Below are positions 35,598-46,919 of a DNA stretch of 64,000 bases, one piece after another. The position numbers were made by a program, and so were the translations under genes. Source of the stretch: Osedax fenrisi (taxonomy: Eukaryota; Annelida; Polychaeta; Sabellida; Siboglinidae); the NCBI GenBank assembly GCA_964019155.1, contig OZ025245.1, positions 30,473,045 through 30,537,044 of the forward strand, written 5' to 3'. How positions within the stretch are numbered: the stretch's first letter is position 1; every line of letters begins with the position of its first letter. A model generated the notes under the pieces. That model did no database searches, was not told the DNA's origin, and was given only the letters and a program-made list of their open reading frames with translations.

Positions 35598-35956
35598 TGT
35601 TATATGTCTACATATATCTATGTATTGACATATATATATATATATATATATACGAGGTTCTTATGTAATAGTATTCAACATACCATATCGACATGTAACA
35701 ACCTTGTTATTGCGAGCTATAAACCCTGACATGTTCAGAACAGGAATATATCCACCACACGCACCACCATTGGCTGTGAGCTTCCCCATAAGCCAGCCTC
35801 TAAGTGTATATATCAACGCCACAATACTTGCTCGTTCCTACACGTTAACATAACAATAAGTACTATATTCGCATGCATTTTAAACTATCACTATCTTTTA
35901 ATATGATTGCAATTATTACATTTAAGTGATTTTCTAATAAATATTTAATTTCAACA
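35598..35956 (+). repeat. 3' LTR of the Gypsy element
   Basis: It begins TGTTATATG after the polypurine tract and probably ends ...TTTCAACA, giving TGTT/AACA inverted ends and a length of 359 bp. It contains an (AT)n run and CTATAAACCC as a possible TATA region. The end was set by the TG/CA rule only. No partner LTR is in the window. It lies 30 bp before the exon at 35987. Confidence 0.6.
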
Positions 35957-35986
35957 AATCTCTGCCTTTACCGGGACTTAAACCAG

Positions 35987-37518
35987 CATCCTGTCAATCT
36001 TATACACACCCCTACACAGAATACTGGCACACGGAGCACTGTTCGTGATGTCTGGTATTAAGATGTGCAGACTGTACGGTGTGAAGTCTATGTATGTGAA
36101 CACCCCAGGCACTAAGGGGCGTACCCTACAATCTCAGGTCATGTGACCCCAGCTTAGCAGCCAACAGGGTTTAGCTTAGTTACTACCGCAACACTAACAA
36201 TTTGATATAGTAGAACAATGGCCTACATATGCCACATAACATCAATGATAATTATGTGGAGGTTATTTATATAACATTTAAATTTAATAAAGTAATCATT
36301 AAAGAAAGTTTTAATGACAATTTAATTTGTTTTAAAATAAAAGAAAATGAAAATCATAAAAATGTTTTAATATCCCTTTACACAATAGTATGTCATAAAT
36401 ATCGGCATATTCACATGCATGATTATCAGTGGTAATTAATGCTTAACTTAATCACCAGGTGGACTGCGATAAGCAGGCACATGCAGACTTCGCTAACGTC
36501 ACCCGTCACTATTGCGAAGTGCTACCAGGAGATATGTAAGTCACTGTTGTAGGTGTGCTTGTCAGTATGTGTAGCATAGGTATAGAATAGTATAGAATGT
36601 TTATTGAAATTATAATAGCTATCGTATCTTTTAGTTTCGTCAGTTTCATTATTTTCATAACTAGTGAAATTAAGACGGCAGTCGTATTAGTCGACCTCTT
36701 AGTCATCAGATAAATATACAGATTAACTCAGTATCACTTGATACATCCTATAGGGGCAAATACATTAGCATGGTATCACTAGATATGCACTGATTATGGC
36801 AAACAGATTTACACCCGCATGCTGTAGGTTTGATATCTATGATTGTTTAACTTAATATCATAGATAATACTATATACACATATTATTAAAAAGACAATCA
36901 TTTCTATTTACTATAAAATAGTTTAGTCTTAATTATTTATTGATTTTTGAGGTTCAGATGATTGTGATTATTTGTATTATGCAATACATTTCTGAATGAA
37001 CAAATTATAAATAATATATTATTATGTCAATTTATTAACTTTAGATTCATTGAAATTGATATGTAAATATTAGATTACTTATGGTATTATTATCTTAGTT
37101 ATAAAATGCAAATATAGAATATATTAATAATTACTTTAATAATTGTATTTGTCATTATAGTGGATATATATTACTTATATAAGAACTATACTAAAATCTG
37201 CATATATTATTATGTATTTAGTAAATATAATATTGGTAAATGTATTCATTAAATAAAAAGGTATTTTTTAGGTGAGGTATTAAAATAGAATATCACGAGT
37301 TTGGACGAGTCCATTAGTGCGGGGGTGTAATATCAATATAATAACAACACCCCTATCACAAACACAGGCTATACATACACAGGTGGCATCAGATCACCTC
37401 GCCTGAGCTCACAAGCAGTGTAAACATCTTCTGGAGCAACGATGAGGAGAACAACTTCCTAGCTAAATGTCTCATTAGTACCACCAGCACCACCACCAGT
37501 ATCAACCAGTGCCTTTAG
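35987..37518 (+). CDS. TYW5-like JmjC/cupin-8 protein, C-terminal three exons
   Basis: Exons 35987-36137, 36459-36535 and 37368-37518 join in phase with consensus sites (CAG|GTCATG, ATAT|GTAAGT, ACACAG|G). They read ..GALFVMSGIKMCRLYGVKS, then SQVDCDKQAHADFANVTRH, CEVLPGDMLYIHRWHQITSP and VNIFWSNDEENN, with stop TAG 37516. The order G-x-K...LY, D-x-D, YCEV.PGD.L.I, WH, VN-FW is that of JmjC oxygenases, closest to the tRNA wybutosine hydroxylase TYW5. The distal metal histidine (WHQ) is present. The proximal HxD site appears as LHRI, lacking the aspartate, and the usual proline after LYI is absent, so activity is doubtful. N-terminal exons are not found; a Gypsy LTR lies just upstream. It may be a diverged gene or a pseudogene. 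Confidence 0.65.
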
Positions 37519-38085
37519 TATGCCATCAATATATATTGCCATTAGTTAATTACCATCATTATTATCAGCAGCCAGTCTTTATTTCTAATCTATCAACTAA
37601 ATATGAAACAAAATAACAGTATTTTAAAATTTTATTTCTTGTCATTTTTCCTATTATTTATTTCCGAGCACCATTATTTCACATGCGTATTAGTGCGATA
37701 TCAATAGATAATAACATCTTCATTATCAACCAGTGCATTATTTCATACAAGTACACTATCATTATGTGCTAATCTCATTAGGTAGTTCTTGAGGTCCGGT
37801 GTTAAGGTGCGTTCACACCAACAATTTCCGCAGGAAATTTCCGGTGGAAATGGGTATAGAGGAAATTTCTAATGGAAATAGGTGTGAACGACTCAATTTC
37901 CGATGGAATTTCCGACGGAAATTCCATCGGAAATGAAATTCAACATGTTGAATTTATTTGTGAATTTCCGATGGAAATGATAATCATTCGGTATTTTATA
38001 CTTGAATAAACTTTGACATAATTTATTATTTAAATTTGTATTTGTTATTTTAAAATTATTATATACATTTTATTTTATTTACATT

Positions 38086-39620
38086 ATGGATACATTATTA
38101 CATAACATAATAAGTAAATATAGAGATAATAAATGTTTATGGGATACATATAGTATAGACTATCGTAAAATAACAAAAGAACCTCAGTTATGGATACTAT
38201 AGCAGGAGAATTGAATTTAAATGGTTTGTTATTTTTAAATATTTACAATATATTATTAAATATAAAATTGAATATTATATTGAATATATATTATAATATA
38301 ACATATATTTATAATAATTATTCATTACTAATATATTTAGTTTAGGGAATAAATTTACTATATAAAATCGTAAATATTATAAATATATTTTAAAATAAAT
38401 TATATTTAAAATAATATACAATAACGAAACCTATTATGATAGTACTATTAACTAATGGTATATACCAGTATACGAAGTAAATACCGTATACATAATGTAT
38501 GTACCTAATTACTACTATGATATTTATATTAAATACTGGTATATATAATTATTATATAGGTACGTGAAAATGGCGTACGACATACGTCGACCGAGTCGAG
38601 TTTTGTAAGACTGTTATCAATAATTTATGCAATGGTACTATTATTATAATATGAAAAGAATATTTCATATATTGATATATAAATTATATATTATATAATA
38701 TGTATAGATTCAATACTTGATAATGAAATACACTAGATAAATAATAGAGTTGGGAACGGTTTTCAAAATGTTACCAGCAAATTAGGCGGGCGGCGAGCTA
38801 TAAATAGTTTTAAAAGTTATAAATAGAGTATATGTTTATATTCAGTGAATATTATTCACATATCAATGCATGCACTGTATGAATCATACATTGTACACTA
38901 ATATTGATAACATGATAATGATTATATACCCATGATGATATATAATATATATTTATTTTTGTATATGATTATATTATGTATTATTATACTTGTGATGTAT
39001 AAATATAATATATATATATATATATATGTTTATGTGTATGTGTATGTGTTTATGTGTGTATGTGTCATCGATATAAAGAAAGTGGACCTGTGCAATTGAA
39101 TGTAGTGTATGGCACTATCCGCTACGAGCGCTGCAGTCGAAACCCACTATCTGGCCCACTACTTTTTATTTATAATAATATGTATTTATCATATATATAT
39201 TGATAATCACTACCAATTTTAATGTACTATCTATACTAAAAATAAAATTATATATTTAAAATACATAATATCAACATTCCTCGTAATTTTGTGTATTTAA
39301 ATTGAAGATATAATACTATTTTATTGATTTTATTGATATTTATAATTTAAATCCATTGATATAGATAGAAGTCACTTAAATCTATTTCGACGAAAAGACT
39401 ACTGTTTTGATATTTGACATATATAATATGACTAATATCCAATCAAAATCACTGATACCATTTTGTAAATTTATCGATAAAAGTGTCATTCATGTGTCTA
39501 TCTTTTACATGCATTGCGTGCGTCAATTGCTTATCCACTTTCTTTATATCGATGGTATGTGTATGTGTATGTGTGTGTATGTGTGTGTGAGTGTGTGTGT
39601 GTTTATATATGTATGTGATT

Positions 39621-39656
<36 letters not shown>

Positions 39657-39857
39657 GTTAGATCACTATTTAATTCATCAATGCAGATTTAATATATATA
39701 TATATATATATATAAATAATGTTCATCGTTTATTTATATCATTTATTTAAAATTAATAGGATTAGAAACTAGAATACGAATCATGAAATGTCAGCAAGAA
39801 TTACAAGAAGTTGTAATACAATATATAAATACAATACCTAGAGAAACAAGAAAATGA
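38086..39857 (+). pseudogene. MADF (Myb/SANT-like) partner gene of the Harbinger element, frameshifted
   Basis: Exon 1 starts at ATG 38086 and reads LLHNIISKYRDNKCLWDTYS, then ITKEPQLW. A single lost base near 38193 shifts the frame; the next frame continues DTIAGELNLN to a G|GTTTGT donor at 38223. This is the W-D.. and IA.EL pattern of MADF DNA-binding domains, which Harbinger elements encode beside the transposase. Exon 39760-39857 (acceptor AATTAATAG) continues in matching phase as LETRIRIMKCQQELQEVVIQ to TGA, a helical C-terminus. A middle exon (perhaps near 38565-38610) is not secure. The protein would bind the element's ends and import the transposase; here it is inactive. Confidence 0.62.
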
Positions 39858-40022
39858 AAATAAATAAAATTGTATATATTTTACATGTATATATATATAT
39901 ATATATATTATTGTAATGTATAGGATATATATGTAATGTATACCTACAAATATAATGAGGTAATACAAATATATATGTTAATAAAAGTGTTATAAAATTA
40001 AAAACAATTATACTTTTTCTAA

Positions 40023-40290
40023 CTACAAAACAACCACGCCTTCATTTGAATACAATTCATTAACTTCATCGCGAATCTCTCTTGCGTTACCCATACTTTC
40101 ATTACAACTGAAAGAAGATAATTTGTTCATTTCTAGTCTACATTATATTCTATATCATTATTTCTTTCATTCGGTATTGTTAATTTATTGTGTAAAAAAT
40201 GATCCTGACATCTTAAATGTTCTTCTCTGAATCCATCCCATTACTCCATATCGATCTTTCAGAAAACTATACTCCAAATGCATATACAGA
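40023..40290 (-). pseudogene. Harbinger transposase C-terminal remnant
   Basis: The minus frame near 40285-40195 reads LEYSFLKDRYGVMGWIQRR. A shifted frame then gives RCQDHFLHNKLTIPNERNND. After a TTTCTTTCAG acceptor, exon 40107-40023 reads CNESMGNAREIRDEV, then NELYSNEGVVVL and stop. F..LK.RY, (x)LHN and a final REIRDE motif match the end of PIF/Harbinger nucleases. The catalytic DDE part is missing, and a frame change breaks the first piece, so the element cannot move alone. Confidence 0.6.
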
Positions 40291-40311
40291 CAATCCTAGG
40301 ATTGACCATTG

Positions 40312-40368
<57 letters not shown>

Positions 40369-40739
40369 TTTTAAACACCATCATTTAACCCTAAAGTACC
40401 TATAACTCCATAATGAATACAAATATATGTTTACTAAAATATTGATAAAACTCTTATCATATGATTATCACATTATTATCATATTCAATATATAAGTATA
40501 TTAAGTATATTAGTATTATTAGTAGTATTATTAACAAGTATATTAGCCCCCTAGTATTTAATCCCATGTATCATATTTCGTGTTATCACATTATTATGGT
40601 ATATTGGAATTTCCATCAGAAATTTCCAGCGGAAATTTAATATTCAGTGTGAACGGACGCAAGAAATTTCCAGCGGAAATTTCCATCAGAAATTTCCAGC
40701 AGATTTTGGTGTGAACGCACCTTTACATTCGTGGCATTA

Positions 40740-42210
40740 CATGTAAAAGATAGGGAGTTAAGGTATCCACTAGAATACCCATGCAGAACATTCAGATACA
40801 AGTGTACACAATCAATATGTGTATTACATAGTTAACATTGATATCTATTACTATTTGGCCTTATGATTTTCATATATCAAATATAAATTAATAAAAAGTA
40901 GATCTAATAAATTAAAAAAAATAATAAAACATATATTTAATGCCTAGTTTGAAACATAATTGTATCTATAAATAATCGACAATTGTATTACATTATCAAA
41001 TAGCCTAACATTGTATTAGCTATATATTAGGTATATACTCTGACAATGTTATAAAGATTCATTAAAGGGAACAAAAGCTATTGGGTTTTAGATAAGACTG
41101 GAAAAGAATGGAAAATAATTCCTTAGATATAAACTTCTAAAGTATTATTTATATTGTACTAACTTATAAATATGGTTATACTAAAAAGAGGATAACTTTT
41201 GTGATTGTATATGAAATAAGAATATGTTTATTTACTATGTAGATAACATTTATATCTATTACTATTACTATTACATTATTATTATAACTATTACACTAAT
41301 ATGCTAAGCTCTTATAGTAAGTAGGCTAATACAAAGTTAATTTAGTAAATGTTTACTGATAAAATATATATGTTATGGTATGTTTATAATGCATATTTGA
41401 GGCACTCATTTTACCTTTGAATAAGTAGGTGACATCATTTTAAAGAAAAATAAATATATTTGCATATTTTAATAAAATAATGTTGTTATAACGAATACAA
41501 ATGAATATAACACTGGCTTTTTAAACTCTCTTTATTTCATACCTGCATTCATATGCATTATCATTATAACCTATTGTACGCATTCTGTGATCAAATTCTC
41601 TATCATTATATCATGATTTCATTAGTTATTCATTAGTCTTTATTTCACCTACTTATTCATTCGATAACATTATATCTCCATATCATTATTAGTACCACTA
41701 TTATTAGTTGGTGCCATTATTTCACATTCATATATTCACATGAATCATCATTATGCCATATCATCTTATTATTCAACAGGCTTTATGTTGCCATTTTCAT
41801 TCCTATGTTCATGCCTATGTGAGCGCCTATATGCATGCCTATGTGAGCGCGCTATCAAGTGATGTAGTCACATCATTAGTTATTACATTAATGAGACAGT
41901 ATTTTCCTGTGTTTACCTGCATCACTATCATTCTAGTCATTCATTCACCTCATCAATTCACAGTCATCATTATATCACCCGCTTGCTCTCTATCAACATG
42001 CATGTGATCATCAATATAATATTATATAGTGACCTAAAGGAAATATTTACCTTATTAAGAATCTGATAGAATATGTATAATAAATCCAATGCAATATATG
42101 TATTTACTTGAATTTTTCTGCTTTTATATACCAATTAAAATGTATCATTACTATTCTATATTATTCAACCATATCATTAATATCATTTGATCTATGAAAA
42201 TGACTGGCTA
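40740..42210. other. No supported gene
   Basis: AT-rich, with ATTATTAC-type short repeats (41250-41300). A small duplication, CATGCCTATGTGAGCGC, lies at about 41812-41850, inside an unsupported ORF at 41753-42007. Confidence 0.5.
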
Positions 42211-42217
42211 CTTTTAG

Positions 42218-42290
42218 AAGTATTATCAGGATTTATTGAGGCCATTACCAGGCATGCCTATCTAGATAATTCCCCTTACCACTTTTACAG
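42218..42290 (+). CDS. Candidate exon, unrecognised
   Basis: The acceptor GGCTACTTTTAG and donor ACAG|GTGAAA enclose VLSGFIEAITRHAYLDNSPY plus HFY, with no stop. Splice sites and composition are good for the region. No neighbour exon could be joined. Confidence 0.38.
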
Positions 42291-42594
42291 GTGAAACTAT
42301 TACAACATATATTCGAACACTTGAACTTAAATAATGGTTAAATAACATTATATATAGTAATCCCTTCTAATGCATATTTAATGAAACTTTATTTTCCGCA
42401 TGATTTTATTATATTGCATATTTGTCCAGGAATAAAAATTTGAATTTGATATAAAAATCAGTAAGAAAACTCGTTTTAAATCAATACTTTCAATATGATT
42501 ATATTTTTAATTCATAATATAATCTAATATAATTTAATTTCTAATATACATTATATTGGTTGTATATAGTAATATACACAATATACAGTTGTAT

Positions 42595-42970
42595 ATTGTA
42601 ATATTGCTATCATTTTGTTCCTATATAAACTAGATATATATACCTATAATAATAAAGAAGATAATTTTATAAAATATAATATTACTATATGTAATGTGTA
42701 TTTTATTATTAATTTTTTCTAAAAATGTATCACATATTCATACATAATCATTTATATCGCTTATATAACTAGATATCCGTATTAGAAAACAGTTTACACA
42801 TTAAAGATCTATATATCTCCTTTCTATATCGAATACAGATATTAGTATATGATATACTGTATATCTCATAAACTGTGATCTCTAAGTTGAATACTAGTGA
42901 GTGTAAGAACATTAATTGTTCTGAGATAAATTCATTTTTAAATAAATGTATTATTTATATTATATTTATA
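42595..42970 (-). repeat. Dispersed repeat B, copy 2 (inverted)
   Basis: This is the reverse complement of 13620-13995 over about 375 bp with few differences, including CATAATCATTTATATCGC and ACTAGTGAGTGTAAGAAC. Confidence 0.75.
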
Positions 42971-43174
42971 ATTATATTTATTTCATAATATTATTGATAG
43001 TATAAATTAAGATGTTCATATAATTTAATTATATAACTATAAATATAAATTAAAATTTATTTTTATTAATCTTATTCTTATAATTATAGTTATAAAGCAT
43101 ATTTTGATTTTAAATGTGAATAACACATTTATACATACCTACATACAGTTATATACATAGTTACCATACTACAT

Positions 43175-43385
43175 ATAGTTATATAATACTGAGCACAGGA
43201 CATAATTTATGGTATTGTCATGTGACATCATATTGTATTACACTGCTTAAGGTGATTGTAGTGTTACAATATTTTTATGATTTTGCTTATTTAATTTGAT
43301 AATGCGGAATAATTTATATAATATTTATATTGTGTAAAATTTTAAAATCAAAATATTCTTTATAACTATAGTTATACTGTAGTAT
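43175..43385. repeat. Dispersed repeat A, copy 2 (direct)
   Basis: It has the same orientation as 13212-13400: TATAATACTGAGCACAGGAC, CATGTGACATCATATTG, AATGCGGAATAA. Confidence 0.7.
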
Positions 43386-43989
43386 TCTCTGAAAGATATG
43401 ATTGTATAAATAGTTAACAATGTATAAATGTATAAATGTTGATGTAATATATTTAGTTATTTGTGTTTTTATATATAATTAGATTTCGGTTTTGTAAATT
43501 TCAAATAGTATACGTGGCTTGAACGAATGTAAATGTTATGTAATTTGTATAAATGTTGATTAGATATTTTCGGTTATTTGTTTTTTTTATTTCTATTTTT
43601 TAAATTGTAAAAGAGAGCGTAGTTTATAATTAGATTAACTAGTTTTATCTAGTTATCTAATTAGAGATACGCCCATCACGTGATCTCGTTATTATCGAGA
43701 AGTTAGGAATGATATAGTTTATTAGTACACTGAAAGGCTAGTAAATCATATCATATCTATTGTATGAACTTCTCGATAGATATATTACATACATGACTGT
43801 TTATATTTATGATGTTTCGTATGTATTCATATTTTTTTTAGTTTGAGGTTTCTTGATTCGACCAATACGTCCATCCTCCATTCCCCATCAATCTACATCC
43901 ACTAAAACCCCCATTCCCCATCTACCCTATCCACAAACCACACCACATTCCCTATCCCACCCACGAATACACCACATTATCCACAAGTT

Positions 43990-44443
43990 CTGTTCCATTT
44001 AATTCCACCAATTCGGTTTCCTCTAAAAACACACTTCCTTCTACTGCCTCCTCTCACTCGCTCATAAATATATGTATTTTCTCTCTCATCCTTATATGAC
44101 TACCCTACAAACACTAAGATGCCAAAAACATGCTTTCCTATATTATTCCATTCCTATAGAACTCCCTTCTCCCATTAGGTCTATCCATGCTCATCATTCC
44201 TTTATTACGCATCTCAAGTCTACATATCATCAATGTAATATTACTATTTAACTCATATTTAATTGTGAATCATTCTATTTTATAAATCGTTTAATTTATT
44301 CGTTTTGCTTATTTATTTATTTTTTATATCTATGTATTTGTGATATCATTAATGATATTGCATTGTTATGTACATCTACTAGGGGTAGTCATACATGTGA
44401 TAAGTGCCAATAAACCCCTTTATCATCATCATCATCATATAGT
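43990..44443 (+). mobile_element. LINE 3' end with (ATC)n tail, copy 2
   Basis: It shares CTCCTCTCACTCGCTCATAA, AACACTAAGA.GC, GGGGT.GTCATAC.TGTGATA and AGTGCCAA with 17600-17890 in reverse complement, and ends in (ATC)n at about 44422-44438. Coding traces read TASSHSLIN and IPIELPSPIRSIHAHHSFIT, like the C-terminal tail of an L2/CR1 reverse transcriptase. It is severely 5'-truncated. Confidence 0.68.
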
Positions 44444-44690
44444 ATATATCCCTACATATCTGATTAATGTAATAAAAATCTTATTTAAAATAATGTGCTC
44501 GTATATTTGAATAGTTCGAACGTCTAGAAATGGAAAGAGTTGAACTCAAACAGGACATCAGAAAACTCTCTCAATCCTCCGGCAAAAGGTTCCGTTATCA
44601 TCATTACCATAGACTACAGCAACAATAGAACCCTAACCCTGTACGTAGGGTGATGATCCTGTGCCTGTCTCCGTAAAAATGGTGTTATTT
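44444..44690 (+). repeat. Duplicated block next to a LINE tail, copy 2
   Basis: This is the partner of 17330-17578 in reverse complement, highly similar up to GATGATCCTGTGC, after which similarity fades. It contains the exon candidate 44515-44588. Confidence 0.75.
44515..44588 (+). CDS. Candidate coiled-coil exon, open copy
   Basis: It is 74 bp between GAATAG and AAAAG|GTTCCG and reads FERLEMERVELKQDIRKLSQ, then SSGK. Length, splice sites and frame are kept relative to 17435-17508, where one codon has become TAG. The helix is strongly charged. No neighbouring exons could be joined with confidence. Confidence 0.42.
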
Positions 44691-44818
44691 ATTTTTAGGA
44701 TATAATTAATAAGAAAAAAATGTTCAATGATAATGATAATCTGTTAATTTATAATATCCCATGATCGCCTTAACATACTTGTATGTAATGCTCTCTCTCT
44801 CAACTCGTAGATGATTAG

Positions 44819-44970
44819 CTACTGACCAATCACAGCGCAGCTCTGAACTATCAGCAGATCAATGCCTCCATTCTGAATATAGTGAACAGCTGGTAGCTAT
44901 GTTAACACCATACACAATCGTGTGCATGTGTGAATGTAGTAGTAGTAGTAATAGGAGAGGTCACATTTAA
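44819..44970 (+). CDS. Candidate terminal exon
   Basis: After ATGATTAG, a 49-codon frame reads TDQSQRSSELSADQCLHSEY, then SEQLVAMLTPYTIVCMCE and a serine run (from an AGT repeat) to TAA. A second small frame after TTTTGCAG at 45137-45201 reads IGFSCDVCVCARGSVSCHSV then stop. Either could be chance in a GC-richer island. Confidence 0.28.
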
Positions 44971-45632
44971 GTTGACCTTTGTCTCTTAATGTATGTATGT
45001 CAGTAACTAGTGGGTTTCCATATTATATAAGCGGGTGTTATTATCTTGAGAGATGTTGGCTTCTGAAGCTGTTTAATTGTTATAGTTATATTGTTATATT
45101 GATGATGACATTCATTTATTTATGTTACTTTTGCAGTTATAGGTTTTAGTTGTGACGTATGTGTGTGTGCTAGAGGATCTGTCAGCTGTCATAGTGTCTG
45201 AGATAAGTGGATAAGTGGTTATAAGTGGACAAGATGGTTTGACATGTGACACATAGTTACATTTCATTATCATTATTGCCTATCAGTTGTACTTATATGT
45301 GTGAGAGATATCAGAATTATCCACTTTCATTAATATCTATATCACGTATAGATTAATTCATAGTATATTTATATTACTATTATTATAATGTAGACATACT
45401 TTAGCAACCCTATAACCCCCTCTACCCTATCTGTTAACACTCACACCTATATGTTAGGTTGTCGGGGAAAACTAGTAAGCTGACATCATCAAACACATGC
45501 TGATCCATGCCCACACAACATTCTGCTGTGATGTTTACTGCAAACCACACAGTTAGAGAACAATAATTGACCATCATATGTAGAGGTCATGACCTCACGT
45601 AGAGCAAATATATATATATTATATAATCCTTA

Positions 45633-45957
<325 letters not shown>

Positions 45958-46201
45958 ATCAAATCAAATCAAAATGGTTTATTTAGACACTCAATTGTAT
46001 AGCAATAGGTTTGCTCTGTTAAGTGTTGTGTTAATAAAAATAAGACAAATTAAATAATATAAACTAACAATAAGGAGATATAAGTATAATACTAATTTAA
46101 ATATAAAAGTAGGTTGAATTATTAATTAACGATTTAATAAATATTCTACAAGGTTACGTTTAAACGTTGACAAATTTACAATTTCTCGTATAGAACTCGT
46201 A

Positions 46202-46202
<1 letters not shown>
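45958..46202 (-). mobile_element. Probable LINE 3' UTR between two (CTA)n runs
   Basis: In reverse complement this ends AAATAAACCATTTTGATTTG-ATTTGATT and then (TAG)n. An AATAAA-like signal and a TTTGA repeat leading into a trinucleotide tail are typical of non-LTR element 3' ends. No coding part is visible. The second (CTA)n run (46203-46264) lies on the other side. Confidence 0.4.

Positions 46203-46264
<62 letters not shown>
46203..46264. repeat. (CTA)n microsatellite, second run
   Basis: About 20 CTA units, in the same phase and orientation as 45634-45957. Confidence 0.97.
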
Positions 46265-46266
<2 letters not shown>

Positions 46267-46783
46267 ACTTCACCTGAATCCTATAATATTTATGTGAAGA
46301 TGTACATTAAAATTAGCTTAATTTTAGAATTATAATTATTCATTAGTAATATAGTTTTAATTTAATGTTATGAAAAGTTAACATTATTAACTAATTCATA
46401 TTCAGTTAACATGTTTATTTAAAGTCATGACTAAAAGTGCACTTTATTTCACAAATATTTAATCGCGGTATAAAATGTAAATTGAATATAAAGATGTGAC
46501 TTTATTAGTATATGTTCATACCTCTACATATTTACAGTTAAAACACGATGTATAATATATTGACCTTCATCATTATAACCTACGACCTTTAAGCTTAACG
46601 TGAATACAAGACGTGTGCTGTTTTCACCTTCACATGTTAAAAATATTATGTACTCTATGCTAAACATTGTTGGATAGCTATATATTCTACATTATTAAAT
46701 GTCCTAGTTTGCTTTGTGATTCATTATATAGGTATATTAATTGTATAACATATATTCAGTGCCCTATATATCAAATAATACAG

Positions 46784-46915
46784 AACCCTAAACAATCACC
46801 CTTAGCCTCCACTACCCCCGGTGCTGCCAGCAAAGTGTCCACAGCCACCATTGTCTACCACAGATTGGCATTAGCACCACTGTTGACCACTGGGCAGTGT
46901 ATTCAATGCAGCTAA
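46784..46915 (+). CDS. Candidate terminal exon
   Basis: The acceptor AAATAATACAG opens 43 codons in phase 0: NPKQSPLASTTPGAASKVST, then ATIVYHRLALAPLLTTGQCI and QCS, stop TAA. GC content is near 50 percent, against about 25 percent around it. The reverse strand also has a shorter open frame, so strand is uncertain. Confidence 0.33.
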   Translation, partial: NPKQSPLASTTPGAASKVSTATIVYHRLALAPLLTTGQCIQCS

Positions 46916-46919
46916 GCAA

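Larger units (their letters stand above)
37805..40722. mobile_element. PIF/Harbinger transposon, decayed
   Basis: The perfect 17-bp terminal inverted repeat AGGTGCGTTCACACCAA is at both ends. It is flanked by TTA at 37802-37804 and 40723-40725, the 3-bp TWA duplication of this superfamily. Both subterminal zones carry runs of GGAAATTTCC-like palindromic words (37825-37980 and 40608-40710), likely protein-binding sites. Inside are a MADF-type gene on the plus strand and the last pieces of a transposase on the minus strand, so the two genes converge. Much of the transposase is deleted. The interior also has several (AT)n and (GT)n runs. Confidence 0.8.

Noticed and set aside
39407..39661. 84-codon plus ORF
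   Set aside because: Half of it is (GT)n/(AT)n translation, and it lies in a non-conserved part of the Harbinger element.
41753..42007. 84-codon plus ORF
   Set aside because: Driven by a small internal duplication; hydrophobic, low-complexity and without splice sites or homology.
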